Shown one piece after another: positions 31,050 through 41,562 of a stretch of 64,000 nucleotides of DNA (within the stretch, counting starts at the first letter, position 1; every line of letters begins with the position of its first letter). Made by a program: the position numbers and the translations under genes. Origin of the DNA: Tetrapyrgos nigripes. Lineage: Eukaryota > Basidiomycota > Agaricomycetes > Agaricales > Campanellaceae. The notes below the pieces were generated by a model. That model was not told where the DNA came from, did no database searches, and saw only the letters and a list, made by a program, of their open reading frames with translations. The stretch is from assembly GCA_013368315.1 (NCBI GenBank), contig JAACJM010000195.1, positions 95,642-159,641 of the forward strand. The letters are read 5' to 3'.

Positions 31050-32205
31050 TTGCGAAAACATATGGACCAGATTCCAGACACCTCTCCTTGTGCGGTCAAG
31101 TCCCATCCCTTCGCCAACTTTGCATGGGATCCAGCGAGCTTGATACAACCAGAGATGGAGCCCGAGAGAGACTGGCAGGACATTTTGAATCCGATGGTGC
31201 ACGACGCCTTTGGTTACGGCGCTACTGCTGCAGATGGGTTGAAAACCGACTGGGCAATACGAGGAGATTGGGGTCTTGATGGCTTGTATCGAGTCTTGGC
31301 CTACGTTATACAAAAGCGAGGGTTGCAGGCATGGTGTATTGAGATGAAGGTTGAGTCGTTACTAGAGGTCATCGACACTGAGTGAGTCTGTCTTGTTGAA
31401 ATATGAAACTAATCACTCACCTCGGGCCATTCCCTCACGTAGATTTCCCCTCACACTCAACACAACCATTAGTCCTATCTAGTTCCATTTCCCCAAGTCC
31501 GATACATGAGATGCTTCTTGCTCCAGATGTCATAGATGTCAACATGTCCTATGATGAGGAAGAGTTAGGCTGGGGAGATGCTGGGCGCAACGAGACCATA
31601 GTTACGACCAATGCTCTCGCTTGTCCAGGCTACGAGCTCACGTTTCCCTCCAATCAGACACCTCATGAATCCTATCCTTTTGCCATACACGCTCTTCATA
31701 CGCTGCCCTGGGATTACCGATCTGAACATGAATGTTTTTTCCTTCGGTCAATGACGTGCGAGGGCTGGGCAGATGAAGAAAAAGCCTGTAGGCAATGTAG
31801 GGGAACGAGGTGCTTCAAGCAATAGTTGAACATATACGTACCGGGATCCACGAAAACACTCCACCTCATTACCATCCCTTCAGCACTCTCATACCCATTA
31901 CAAGACGCAAAACTGAGGAGATACGGGTGCTGAAGCTGACCAAACTCAACACGAGTCGATAGTTGGTTGGAAAAGCAGCCATCATCGACGACCATAAGCA
32001 GATGATGGTCTCCATTGCGAGTGGGAGGGTGCAACGTTATTCGGCTCTTCTGGCGGTAGGACTGCGGAATGGTGCAAGCATACGCACTATGCTTGAGAGA
32101 TTCGAGCTGGTTGCAAATGGACCGAAGGAGTATGGAGAGGGAGAGATCAAGAAGGCAATTGCTGTGTTGCGTTTTGGAATTCCTCCATCGTTCTCAGGCG
32201 TGTAG
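31050..32205 (+). pseudogene. broken copy of a transposon-linked Agaricomycete protein family
   Basis: Pieces in order are a possible first exon (31050-31385, ..WDPASLIQPEMEPERDWQDIL..) and a second (about 31500-31825) with CPGYELTFPS, SYPFAIHALHTLPWDY, CFFLRSMTCEG and CRQC. A third piece reads GIHENTPPHYH.. and a fourth DDHKQMMVSIASGRVQR..ILQ/MLERFELVANG. I recall this order (PFxLH..LPW..LRSxxCxG..CxxC..GIHENTPYxYH..SIASGxVxR) from multicopy Agaricomycete proteins tied to transposons. It is broken twice: a one-base shift near 31802, after CRQCRG, and an in-frame TAG at about 31954. No function is known to me. Confidence 0.5.
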
Positions 32206-32345
32206 CGTTGGCGGGAAGCCCACGGCAGGATCTTTGCTTCTCCGTCACCGCGTTTATTGTATCCAAATTGTATCTTCAGGCTAATTCATCAGTAATGCTA
32301 GTATTTTTCTTGTCCTTGAAGCCCTCCACGCGGTCGGACAAAGCC

Positions 32346-32958
32346 CTAGAGCTTGATGGGCATTCCTCCTCCCATACCCATACCTCCAGGCATACCTCCC
32401 ATACTTCCAGCCATCCCACCCATACCCATACCAGCTCCCATATACGATGTCCCCATACCCATACCACCACCCATACCACCCATTCCCACCACCCATACCA
32501 CCCATTCCCATCCCAGGTGCCATTCCAGGTGTAGACCAGGGGGACGACATAGGCGCTTGAAAAGACGTCATTCCAGGGTATCCACCTCCCATCCCACCAC
32601 CCATCCCACCTCCACCTCCAGCAGGCAACGAAGTACTACCCGCAAACGGCATAGGCACGAAATTGAGGTATCCTCCCATAAACTCTACATTGACATTAGA
32701 CGGTAAAGGTGTCCCCCCTCCTCCAGGCGTAACGCCAGGAGGAGCATGACTCCTGGTCTTGGGGGGTATAAAACCAGGTTGAGCTGGCATGGAACTAGAT
32801 GGTGCCCACTGATCGGATGGATGATAGCCTTGGGGGGGTAGAGAGGATCCGGGACCGACCCAAGGCGAAGCGTGCGTGGAATGAGAGCGAGAGTGAGAGC
32901 GGCCATCGGAGGGAGCTGGAGTCATTAGTGGGGGGATAAATAGCGGGGTGTCTGCCAT
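32346..32958 (-). CDS. Gly/Met/Pro-rich protein next to the HET gene, frameshifted
   Basis: It begins MADTPLFIPPLMTPAPSD, followed by Ser/His- and Pro-rich sequence and then a Gly-Met array (GGGMGGGMGGGYPGM). Near 32484-32495 (GGTGGTGGGAATGGG on the coding strand) the frame slips by one base. In the expected frame the array continues as GGMGGMGGGMGMGTSYMGAGMGMGGMAGSMGG and ends MPIKL-stop at 32346. In the original frame it degenerates to GNGWYGWWYGYG and runs to 32281. The slip is either a real mutation or a sequence error in a repetitive tract. A 5' fragment of the same gene exists in the second duplication copy. It resembles the glycine-rich tails of fungal low-complexity proteins; function unknown. 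Confidence 0.5.
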
Positions 32959-33046
32959 TTTTGGGGGGAGGGGGGAACGATGAGGAAAGAGAGAGCATCA
33001 ACGCGTGGGGAATGCGTCATCAGAATGAATATATATTGCCAGAAAT

Positions 33047-35089
33047 TTATCTATCCTTCCAGTACATGCGCAATGAGTAATCCCCCAGCTGCAGATTTTT
33101 AGTCCTCTTAATCTCAGCAGTCACAGACCGGGCCTCCGCAAACCCTTCGCCCTTCAATCGCTTCCCGGCCCTTGGCCCAGAGTCAAGATAGGATTTCCAA
33201 ACGTATTCAGAAGTGTCGTTAGAGTAAGAGTATTGTACAACAATATCAGTCCAAACCGAAGATCCTTGGAGCCCAAATGCGACGTGAACTATACATGACC
33301 CGAAGAATGAAATATCCCACTGTCGGTATGTAAGTAGGCGGAACGTAGGATGACTGCATTCCTTCGGATCATCGGGATGTGGTCGGAAGACGGTAGCATA
33401 GGCCATATCTTGAGTAATCCTACCAAAGGGATCAGGTGGAAAGATCCCTTGGAACTCGAGATGAAGATCGTAGCCTTCACTGCTCAACATGGAATGAACT
33501 ATTACGCCCAAATCAGGGAGTCGCAATGGACCAGTCCAGAGGCGAATTTCTGGGTCATCTTTTGCAAGATAACCAACGTCTATCTTCTCCGAAAAATCTC
33601 CTCTCCTCTCAGACGTAATCATTAGGTAGTTTCCGCTGTCCAGTTGCCCTAGAAGTGTATCCCCTGGAATGGAACCTTCGATCCAACTGTCACCAATTGA
33701 CAGGGAAGGCCGGCCATTTATACGGACGATGCGGAAAGAATCTCCAGTTTGCCGAGACTTGTACCCAACAGCGTCATGTGGATATTCGTCCACAAACAGA
33801 GATACTGTATGTTCATCGATCCTAGAGTTCACGTATGAACCAATGGCTTTTTCCTGATGAAAGTCCCAAGCTGATCGAAGAAGTTCAATTTCGTACTGCG
33901 ATATCGACCCAGATGTATTCGAGGCTCGGACCCTGCGCCCCGTGACGAGACGCTCTGTGACGGTGAGCTCCCGAACGTCATCCATTGGCGGTGGTGAGCT
34001 CGTCAAGAATATTTCGTCTGGATGACACCGTACGTATTGATGTCCACTCGTCTTTCGGAGATAAACGGTCAAGTGGCTACCGCCTCTCGTGGACTGGCAG
34101 AGTAGGTGTGCAAGGAAGATGGGTTCGCCAAAGTGCTCGGAACTGGAAGGGATGGGATTGAAAGGAAGATGGATATGCAGGCCGTTGTTATTGAAGGAAT
34201 AGGATGATTGGTTGCCAATGAGTTCCACATTTGAAGCCTGCACGTCGCCTGACATCCTAAATTCATAGGGTGATCGAGCTAGCAAACCCCTTGTCTCGGT
34301 GTTCCTGGCCGGGCGATCGAACTCCCACGGCTTCAGCTCCTTCGTGGGCGGTACCGCAACCCAAGCAAAGATGCTGCGATCATCGGAAATCCTGATAATC
34401 TCCTGCTGTAGCCGCATGAACGCTTTGACCCCACCCTCCCCATAGATCGGCGACATACTGACACCAAAAACCCCCAACAAACAATATGCTTGGTCCTCCG
34501 GCCTCGTAGTCTCTCGAAACGCTGCCCATGACATCCTCTGAGCAACACTATATTCGTCAACAATCCGTCCCTCGAATACATCTACTGGGATGCCAGTAAC
34601 CGCCGACACTACACCCCGCAAGCCCCATCTGGTCCCAATCCTTTCCCAGCCCTCATCCAAAAATACAACATATTCAGGAGCGAGCAACTCCTGAAGCGTC
34701 CAACCCCTCTTGAACCATCTACTGTCTCTGAAGTTGGATTTTTCACTTCCAGGATGATACTCTCCAGAGACGTCAGATAGGTAGACGTAACACATTGCTG
34801 CGTCCTCGTAATACTGGTACATTGAGTTGAGTGCTTCGGAGAGCTCGGCGCTGCTTTCCTTGTTGATACAACATGAATCGATCCAGATCCAATCGAAACA
34901 ATAGCGACGAGCACGGGCACAAGCGTTCTCGACTTTACGCCAGCCGGTTTTGGATCGGGCGATGTCGAGGTTCTGGATATCCTGAAAAGTAACCTCGTCC
35001 TGCTCCCAAGTGTGCGAGAGGATCACATAGCGTGGAATATCGTCGAAGAACTGCTTGACTGTGAAGTCTTTCGTATGTAAGAGACGCAT
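33047..35089 (-). CDS. HET-domain protein, copy 1 (heterokaryon incompatibility type)
   Basis: Single-exon gene of 680 aa. Residues about 1-250 form a HET domain: MRLLHTKDFTVKQF, YVILSHTWEQDEVTFQDI, FDWIWIDSCCINK, YYEDAAMCYVYLSD, SRWFKRGWTLQELLAPE, then RPEDQAYCLLGVFGVSMSPIYGEG. In filamentous fungi this domain is linked to cell death after fusion of incompatible hyphae; here that is inference from family. The C-terminal 400 residues have no known effector such as NACHT or WD repeats and look beta-rich. A start at 35089 fits the conserved MRLLHT N-terminus of the family. A near-identical paralogue lies 8.5 kb away in the same orientation. Upstream sequence to 35240 is also conserved between copies, so regulation is probably shared. 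Confidence 0.85.
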   Translation of the reverse strand: MRLLHTKDFTVKQFFDDIPRYVILSHTWEQDEVTFQDIQNLDIARSKTGWRKVENACARARRYCFDWIWIDSCCINKESSAELSEALNSMYQYYEDAAMCYVYLSDVSGEYHPGSEKSNFRDSRWFKRGWTLQELLAPEYVVFLDEGWERIGTRWGLRGVVSAVTGIPVDVFEGRIVDEYSVAQRMSWAAFRETTRPEDQAYCLLGVFGVSMSPIYGEGGVKAFMRLQQEIIRISDDRSIFAWVAVPPTKELKPWEFDRPARNTETRGLLARSPYEFRMSGDVQASNVELIGNQSSYSFNNNGLHIHLPFNPIPSSSEHFGEPIFLAHLLCQSTRGGSHLTVYLRKTSGHQYVRCHPDEIFLTSSPPPMDDVRELTVTERLVTGRRVRASNTSGSISQYEIELLRSAWDFHQEKAIGSYVNSRIDEHTVSLFVDEYPHDAVGYKSRQTGDSFRIVRINGRPSLSIGDSWIEGSIPGDTLLGQLDSGNYLMITSERRGDFSEKIDVGYLAKDDPEIRLWTGPLRLPDLGVIVHSMLSSEGYDLHLEFQGIFPPDPFGRITQDMAYATVFRPHPDDPKECSHPTFRLLTYRQWDISFFGSCIVHVAFGLQGSSVWTDIVVQYSYSNDTSEYVWKSYLDSGPRAGKRLKGEGFAEARSVTAEIKRTKNLQLGDYSLRMYWKDR

Positions 35090-36254
35090 AACGGAGGAAG
35101 GATCGAGAGCCGACCTGAAAAACGAAGGGTTAAAAGAAATCTTGAGGAAAGAGTATCTCGTACGAGTACTTACTGAAGTGAGGGTTCAGGACAATCTGTT
35201 GAGAAAGCTCAGCTGAACCACAGCTTAGGCCTTTATACACTGTTCATAGGCGCTGCACGATCACCAGAGCTGTCCGCATAACTACAGCTGAGTTTAGAAC
35301 GCACTGTCAATATAATTCATGAGCGCCGTGGCATTGATTACACGGTTCTAACAGCTTTTCATCATGATGATCAGTCACTACACTTCGGCCAAAAATACAA
35401 TCCTGTATTTACCCTCAGCCAGCTACAGTAACCTTCACCAATTCGGATGAGGTATGTCTTTCAGCGTCAGCCATGCCGGTACATGCACCCCGGCTTATAA
35501 AAACCCCCACTCCTGATCATAATCCACGACTGTAGCGGCATACTCCTCCACGCTACCATTTCCATCCTATCTCTTCTTTACTTAACCCCCTTAAGGCTTA
35601 TACCCACTTACGACCTCAAGATTTCTTTCAACACCACTTCCCGAACAACGAAATTCCAGTACCCTCAATCAGTTTGGCCTGATGAAAGCTGTAGAGACGT
35701 ACTCATGGTGTTAACAGGCTGTAAATGTAAATTTGCCAAGACAAGCTGGATACAGCCCCTCGACGTATAGGGGAGGTCATGAGGTGTTTATTTGAGGGAT
35801 TTTAGCTAATTAAGGAGTATAAATACGGTAGTTACATAGGCTGTATCTTTACTTGTTTACCTCTGGTACCAATACGAGGTCAAACATTTGTTTCTCTGGC
35901 TTTTCGCGCCCCAGCGTATTTCAACACATGGCTGAGACAAGTCCATGCGGAAGGTGGGAGGATGCACGTTTTGTTTTTGACTCGGTGAATGTATCGTTGA
36001 GACTCATTGCTGAGGCAAGGCTGCGGCATGCGGAAGGAGAGAGGATGAATGTTTTGAGGGTCCCCTATTCTCGTAGAGAGAGACGAACTGGGAGGTGTCT
36101 GTCTGGGGCGAAGGACTGCCGGCCTTGTAATAGGGGTATAGGCTCAATGCCGACATAGAAAGGATGGTGGATAGGTATACACAAAGTGTCAAAAACCACT
36201 CGGAAGGATTGTTATGATCCTTAGAAGTAACGAACATTCATTTGAGACACCCAG
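35090..36254. promoter_or_regulatory. upstream region of HET copy 1
   Basis: No gene is seen. Similarity to copy 2 (43591-44640) is high close to the gene and around 35530-35660 and 36050-36250. A degenerate tandem unit (GCTGAGRCAAG..CATGCGGAAGG) occurs twice, at 35931 and 36009. Two GT..AG pairs near 35105-35175 might be a 5' UTR intron. Confidence 0.4.
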
Positions 36255-38420
36255 ATGACCCAGACGAATAGCGCCCAGCAATCTTTCATAGATCTTGCTT
36301 CAATTGTTTCTGAGGCAGATGATGATAGGGACATACTCAAGAGGATTGGAGACGCTGGAGGGATAATCTTGGACATGGAAATTCAGATTCATATTCTAAA
36401 CGCTATTCCTATGTCCTACAAGACATATATAGGACAAATGAATGATCCCGTCAAACTATCGTTCAACGGAAATTGAGTTCTATCCACCCTTGAAGAAATC
36501 GTCGACTTGCTTCGAGCCCGCTACCTATTCCTTCACCTCGAGCTTCCACCATGGACTTTTACAAACGCAGAGTCCAAGAAATCCCAATCTCCTTCCAAAT
36601 CCGTTGATCCTGCCAAAGATCCACATAATGTGGCGTTGGAAGCGTCGTCGTCGACTTCACCTAGCGGTAAAGAAACCCGTCTCGATGAAAACGCAGTGTT
36701 ACAGCTGCAAAGGCTATGGTCATTTGTTGAGGGATTGTCCATCTCCTAGAGATGAAAGTGGTTGTGGTGGTGGTAATGGGAAGACTCGAAGGGGAGAAAA
36801 AATGGTAATGGTTCGAATTCTGGAAACGCGTCCGACATTCAGAATACTCCGTCGCCTGCAAGTACCACAAACTCCGCAGCAGCCGTTACTCCTTCTACCC
36901 CTAAACCATCTACTACTACGACTCCTTCCCAATCTACTCAACTTCGAATCAACTCCAACTCCAAGTCTACTGGCCAAGCCGGCATGGTAGAGGACATCGA
37001 CTATGTCTATATGGCCGAATCTACTCAAGCCTCAGACAATGACTGGTCCAACGACGAAGACGACGAAATACTCGTACGCCTATCCCCTCTATTCCTAAAT
37101 GGTCGTCTCCCTAGCGAGGAGAAGATCTCATCATCTGTCGACTCGGTTGACATGGAGAAAGAGTTACTCACCTCTGAGGAATTGGAGAACGTTGAATGCG
37201 TCATTAACGGACTCGGTAATGATGTTGATGATGTCAAGCTTCGTTTGGTTTGGCAAACTAATAGAGAGCGGAGAAATTTGGGTACGAGGTGTCAGATGAT
37301 GGTGATGATGATAGCGTCGAGGAGAATGAGAGTGATGAGGAGGATTCCGAAGAGTGGTTTGAGCCGCAGGGAACTACAATTGACGGCAAAGACATATACA
37401 TTTATATCAGCGGATGGTGTAATTGTTGATGAACTGACCGAACCAGTGGTCATATCCAGCAATTTCGATATTCCCGCAGCAAGCGTATTCACTGTGACTC
37501 ATCGTTCAACGTTCAGCTCCAAGACAAGCCATAATCCTCGATAGCAGGTGTACATACCATATGACACCGGATATCTCCCTATTCGACTCCTCTCCAAGGC
37601 CATACCGTCCCAAATCGTTCCGATCAGCCAATCGTGGCACCTTTAGTGCAAAATCTAAAGGAGAATCAACGATACGCACCGATGAACGTTCTATTCCCGT
37701 CAAAAACGTCCTCTACGTTCCCGAATTGGCCAACACACTCGTCTCCATTGAAGAACTCGATGACGCCAGTTACACTGTGATATTTGGTGGGGGCCAGTTT
37801 ACATTCATACAGATGTCAATTCGAAGCTTGAAGGGCGTGTACGTGTTGGTTTCTGGGAGGATCCAGTCCAAAGCAAGGGGCACAGGGTCTATTGGAAGGA
37901 TACTCGGTCAGTAACTGCGGAACGCACCTTGGTATTCGCGGTCGAGGACTTTTTCGAGGACTTTGGGTTTGAAGGGGAGAGAAAAGAAGCTTACTGAGCC
38001 AGGTACCGATCTTAACTCCGAGGAACCCGAGACGATGATGAAATCGTAGACTCCGGTCCGTTACCCGAAGAAATTCTGACTCTACAACCCTCTCGATATG
38101 TTCAAGACCTTCTCAAAGGCGCTGGTACCACCACTGGCACCGGAAGAACTCGAGGGAGTAGCTATGGAAGCGGTGATGGCGGATACCGAGATGTTGGAAC
38201 TGAAGAACTTGGCAGAGGCGAAGCGGTCGAAGGATTGGTTGAAATGGGAAAAGGCGATTCAAGAAGAGATGGACGTTCTCATGTAGCTCGGTACAAAGCT
38301 AGATTGGGTTCACTCAGCAACAACGAAACGTACGCACCTGTCGCACTTTCTTCTATTCGCACGTCACTTGCTCTAGGTGCTCGCTGGTTGACGTCAAGGG
38401 TGCATATCTCAATGTGAGCC
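36255..38420 (+). pseudogene. decayed Ty1/copia gag-pol remnant
   Basis: Plus-strand fragments in copia order, in several frames: a gag-like start (MTQTNSAQQSFIDLAS.. to AIPMSYKTYIGQM), a CCHC zinc knuckle CYSCKGYGHLLRDC at about 36690-36735, a protease/pre-integrase piece (YHMTPDISLFDSS; KNVLYVPELANTLVSIEELD, 37550-37790), a pre-RT linker (LTLQPSRYVQDLLKG, about 38080) and RT pieces (WEKAIQEEMDVL; ARYKARLG..ETYAPVALSSIRT; DVKGAYLN). The integrase core is missing between about 37915 and 37990. Many frameshifts and stops, and no LTRs seen. It is present only in copy 1 of the duplication, so it either inserted afterwards or was lost from copy 2. Confidence 0.75.
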
Positions 38421-38639
38421 CTGTCCGAACTTTGTCGCGTTCCTCCGCCAAAACACATTTCTTCTCTTATCCGTCGTGCTTTTAACATATCTTCTCCCCA
38501 CTCCGAGTATTGGACATGTATTGAGGAGTGTCATGGAAGGACTCAACCGGATGACGGTGACCAAAGACGGTGTGGAAGTGGAGAGGGACGAGTCGAAGGT
38601 TTGGGGGGAGAAGTTGCTTTGTGTCTTTGGTGGGTCCTT

Positions 38640-38922
38640 TGCAGATGAGACGAGACGAAGCTAACGCCCCCCACAGAGCTACTAACACGAAGAGACCGTT
38701 TACGCTTACTCCAACGACCCCTCTCCCCACTCTCAAAATCCAACGTGAAATACCCCCCCTCGCCCTTCGAGAATCCTACACTACTCGATGCCACCTGGGT
38801 CGACGACTTCTACTGCGACGGCGGCAAGTGCGGATACGACAATGGCGGGGTTGAATGAGTCTGTGTCAGCGTTGCCGCTTACTCCAAGTCCAATTGTGAG
38901 TGCATACAAGGGGAGGGAATGA
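38640..38922 (+). pseudogene. deleted copy of an unrecognised coding exon
   Basis: This matches the exon at 47575-47835 but lacks about 45 bases around CCCCAACAAAGAACAAGG and reads in a different frame. The tail MPPGSTTSTATAASADTT..LTPSPIVSAYKG remains open to a TGA near 38921. I do not recognise the protein. Confidence 0.4.
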
Positions 38923-39655
38923 TGCAACAGGTAGATGTGAGTGTTGTTCTTTTTCATCGTTTTTCGTTACCCTACCCATCTTTTCCTGTCCTCACCTACT
39001 CCTGAAATATGTCCTTTTGGTTTAATTTGCGCTGTAGTTTCTGTTCTTTTTTCGCATGTCTGTCCCCTTCTCTTTTCTTTCATTGCGTTTAAGCAAAGTA
39101 ACGGACTACTGACGTTCTCTTCCTTCTTCCCCTTCCTCTCCTTCTCATATTCCCATCCCCACTACTGACCTCGCCGCATCCGACGTAGACAATGTCAACT
39201 GTGAACTACGTTGTCGATTCCAACCCCCACCACCATCTTTCTCTTCTCTCCTCCCCGCCAAACCAAATCATCCTCCCCCCTCCATCCATACTCGCAAACC
39301 TGTTTGGTTCTTGAATTCGGTTTGGGTTTTGTTTCTCGTCTCGGTCTCTTACACAAGCCCCCTCGACGCCGTCTTCCTATCCAGCATTCGAGTTGGTGTC
39401 CCGCCTGAGGACGGGAGGAATGGTAATGGGAGGGAGAAGGGGGGTTGCTATGGTAGGCCTGATAGCACATTACATTATTACAATCACGAACACGAACTCT
39501 TTTGGATATCTTGTTTGTGTCACTGTGTTGGTTAGTCTCGGTGTGGAGAAGGGGAGCCCCGAACACTCATGGGCACATTGAACCAACCGACTGGGGAATG
39601 AGTCTAGTGACGAAGGTATACTATTGGTTGCAAAATGACATATGTACATATAACT
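38923..39655. other. duplicated non-coding or decayed block
   Basis: Pyrimidine-rich sequence matching 47830-48580. Several alternative open stretches exist but none is conserved in frame between the two copies, which argues against coding. Confidence 0.4.
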
Positions 39656-40302
39656 AATTGATAGAAAACTGGACGAAAAGTACCTGAGCCTCATTCATAG
39701 GTAAGTTTCTCGTACTAAAGTTATTTTCGCAAAAGGTAAATTTGCATGGGCTGCTCAAGCCTTGCGAGTAAAATGATAAAAAGTATATGCAAGAAGAACA
39801 GGGAACAGAAAGAAGGAAGAAGGAAGGGGAAATAGAAACTAGGCGCAGAACACTGGACACTGGACACTGGGGACTGGATAATATTATGGTCACGTCTTCA
39901 TCTTTGTGTGGGGAGAAAAGAATGGAGAAACAGAAACAGAACGAAAACGAAAACGAGAATGAGAATGAGGAGAACAAGGAAGAGCCAACGCCAAACCCAA
40001 CATAAAGAAAGGAGGAAAATAAAGGAAAGAGAGAAGGACCCACCCGCCTTCCAAAGCATCCAAAAGAAAAAGAAAAAGACAGAAAAGGGAAATGACGGGG
40101 AACGAGACGCAAAGTAGAAAAGAAACAGACCCGTTAGCACTTCCCTTGTAGTTGAGAGTAGCGTGTAGTAGATGGCGGGTAGGTATTCTCAATCACGAAG
40201 AAGGATAAACAACGTGGGGAGAAGAAATAGCCATCGCTGGGATGGCATTGGTATGTATTGTATGTGTTGAAGATAACATATATATTTTGGAAGGAAAGAC
40301 GC
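39656..40302. other. unique low-complexity spacer between duplicates
   Basis: Purine-rich, with a GAAAACGAGAATGAGAA-type simple repeat at 39925-39975 and A-rich runs to 40090. No gene is supported. Confidence 0.4.
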
Positions 40303-40890
40303 CTAGTTAACATTGTACCCCCCGAGACTCCTCCTTCCAACGATTTCACCGATATAGAGTAACACAACGTCAACACGACGACTCGGATGTAATAATAGTA
40401 TTAAAACAAACCTTAAAAATCCCATATACCTCCATTGCATACACGCCAATTCTAGCAATGTCCCCGCTCCTGACAGCTCCAAACCAAAAGTCCTATTGAT
40501 GGCTCTAGCCCACATGGTCTCATACACAGAATGAACGGTTGCTACAAGGGAGGGGATAGGTTTTCGGTAGATGTATTTGCAGATCCCCCAGAAGACGGAG
40601 AGGTTGTACGTGATAGGTTGGGGGTAGGCTGGAACAAATGAGATGGGTTAGACGCGTTGTTATGAAGGGAGGTAAAGGGAAGACATGAAAGAAAAGAGAG
40701 TCAGAAAGACACGAAGGGAGACACATACAGCAAAGCATGGACCCAACCCTCTTCAAGAGGCCCAGCAACCTTTTTAGCACCCTCTAAAACCCTTCCAGCA
40801 GTTTGTTGGGCACTAGCCAACATTTCTTGTTCCTTTTTTTGAGCGGCTTTGACTTGGGCGTTGGACGCGCACTTCTACGAGGAACTCTGA
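40303..40890 (-). pseudogene. ATP20: ATP synthase subunit g, degenerate copy
   Basis: The minus strand carries the body of mitochondrial F1Fo-ATP synthase subunit g, a membrane subunit of the dimer interface. Pieces in order are AQKKEQEMLASAQQTAG, KKVAGPLEEGWVHALL, YPQPITYNLSVFWGI, YETMWARAINRT, then FGAVRSGDIARIGVYAMEVYGIFK and finally IGEIVGRRSLGGYNVN-stop (40303). The GIFKIGEIVGRR signature is characteristic. It is broken: the exon 1/exon 2 join is out of frame, there is a one-base shift near 40480, and the last intron ends CTCTAT instead of CTCTAG before IGEIV. The 5' end is missing and stops close to the left edge of duplication copy 2, so truncation by the rearrangement is likely. A functional copy should exist elsewhere. 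Confidence 0.75.
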
Positions 40891-40984
40891 CACCATCATT
40901 GGTGATACCGACGAGCTTGACGACTGTAGTCAACAAATGCCGATGTCAGTGCCAAGTTCGTTGGACGACCCGACGACAACCCCA

Positions 40985-41475
40985 ACGATGCTACCCATTC
41001 CCAGCCCAGGTGCTATTCCAGGTGTAGACCAGGCGGACAACATAGGTGCTTGAAAAGGCGTCATCCCAGGGTATCCACCTCCCATCGCACCACCACCATT
41101 CCACCACCCATTCCACCTCCTCCAGCAGGCAACGAAGCACTACCTGCAAACGGCGTAGGCGAATTGGGGTATCCTCCATGAATTCTGCATTGACATTAGA
41201 CGGTAAAGGTGTCCCCCCACCTCCAGGTGTAACACCAGGAGGAACATGATCCCTCGCCTCAGGGGGGTACAAAACTGGGTTGAGCTGGCATGGGACTGAA
41301 TGGTGCCGACTGATTGGATGGATCATAGGCTTGAGGGGGTAGAGAGGATCAGGGACCGACCCAAGGCGAAGTGTGCATGGAATGAGAGCGAGAGTGAGAG
41401 CGGCTGTGGGCATGGGAGCCGTTGGAGAGAGCTGGAGTCATTAGTGGGGGGGATAAGTAGCGGGGTGTCTGCCAT
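40985..41475 (-). pseudogene. truncated, frameshifted copy of the Gly/Met-rich gene
   Basis: This matches 32490-32958. It starts MADTPLLIPP, but one extra G (GGGGGGG versus GGGGGG, near 41446) shifts the frame after ten codons. The Gly/Met array is cut off at about 40985, which is the duplication edge. It is therefore dead. Confidence 0.7.
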
Positions 41476-41562
41476 TTTTTGGGGGGAGGGGGGAACGACA
41501 ACAAAAGAGAGCGTCAACACGTGGGGAATGCGTCATCAGAATAAATATATATTGCCAGAAAT

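Larger units (their letters stand above)
32490..39655. repeat. segmental duplication, copy 1
   Basis: This is the direct copy of 40985-48580. Shared blocks, in the same order, are the 5' part of the Gly/Met-rich gene, the HET gene, its upstream region up to about 36305 (matching 44685), and 38440-39655 (matching 47247-48580). The part 36305-38440 is copy-specific and holds a decayed copia element. Both edges are abrupt: similarity starts at about 32490/40985 and stops after CATATGTACATA at about 39655/48580. Confidence 0.85.

Noticed and set aside
32203..32217. third end of the kinase-bearing transposon (TAGCGTTGGCGGGAA)
   Set aside because: Only about 15 bases match with one mismatch, similarity stops at once, and no partner end is visible nearby.
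32281..32480. Trp/Tyr-rich tail of the Gly/Met-rich protein (GWYGWWYGYG)
   Set aside because: It is an out-of-frame reading of Gly/Met repeats; the alternative frame keeps the repeat and ends in a sensible stop at 32346.
32353..32706. plus-strand Pro/Ile-rich open frame
   Set aside because: Antisense shadow of the Gly/Met repeats.
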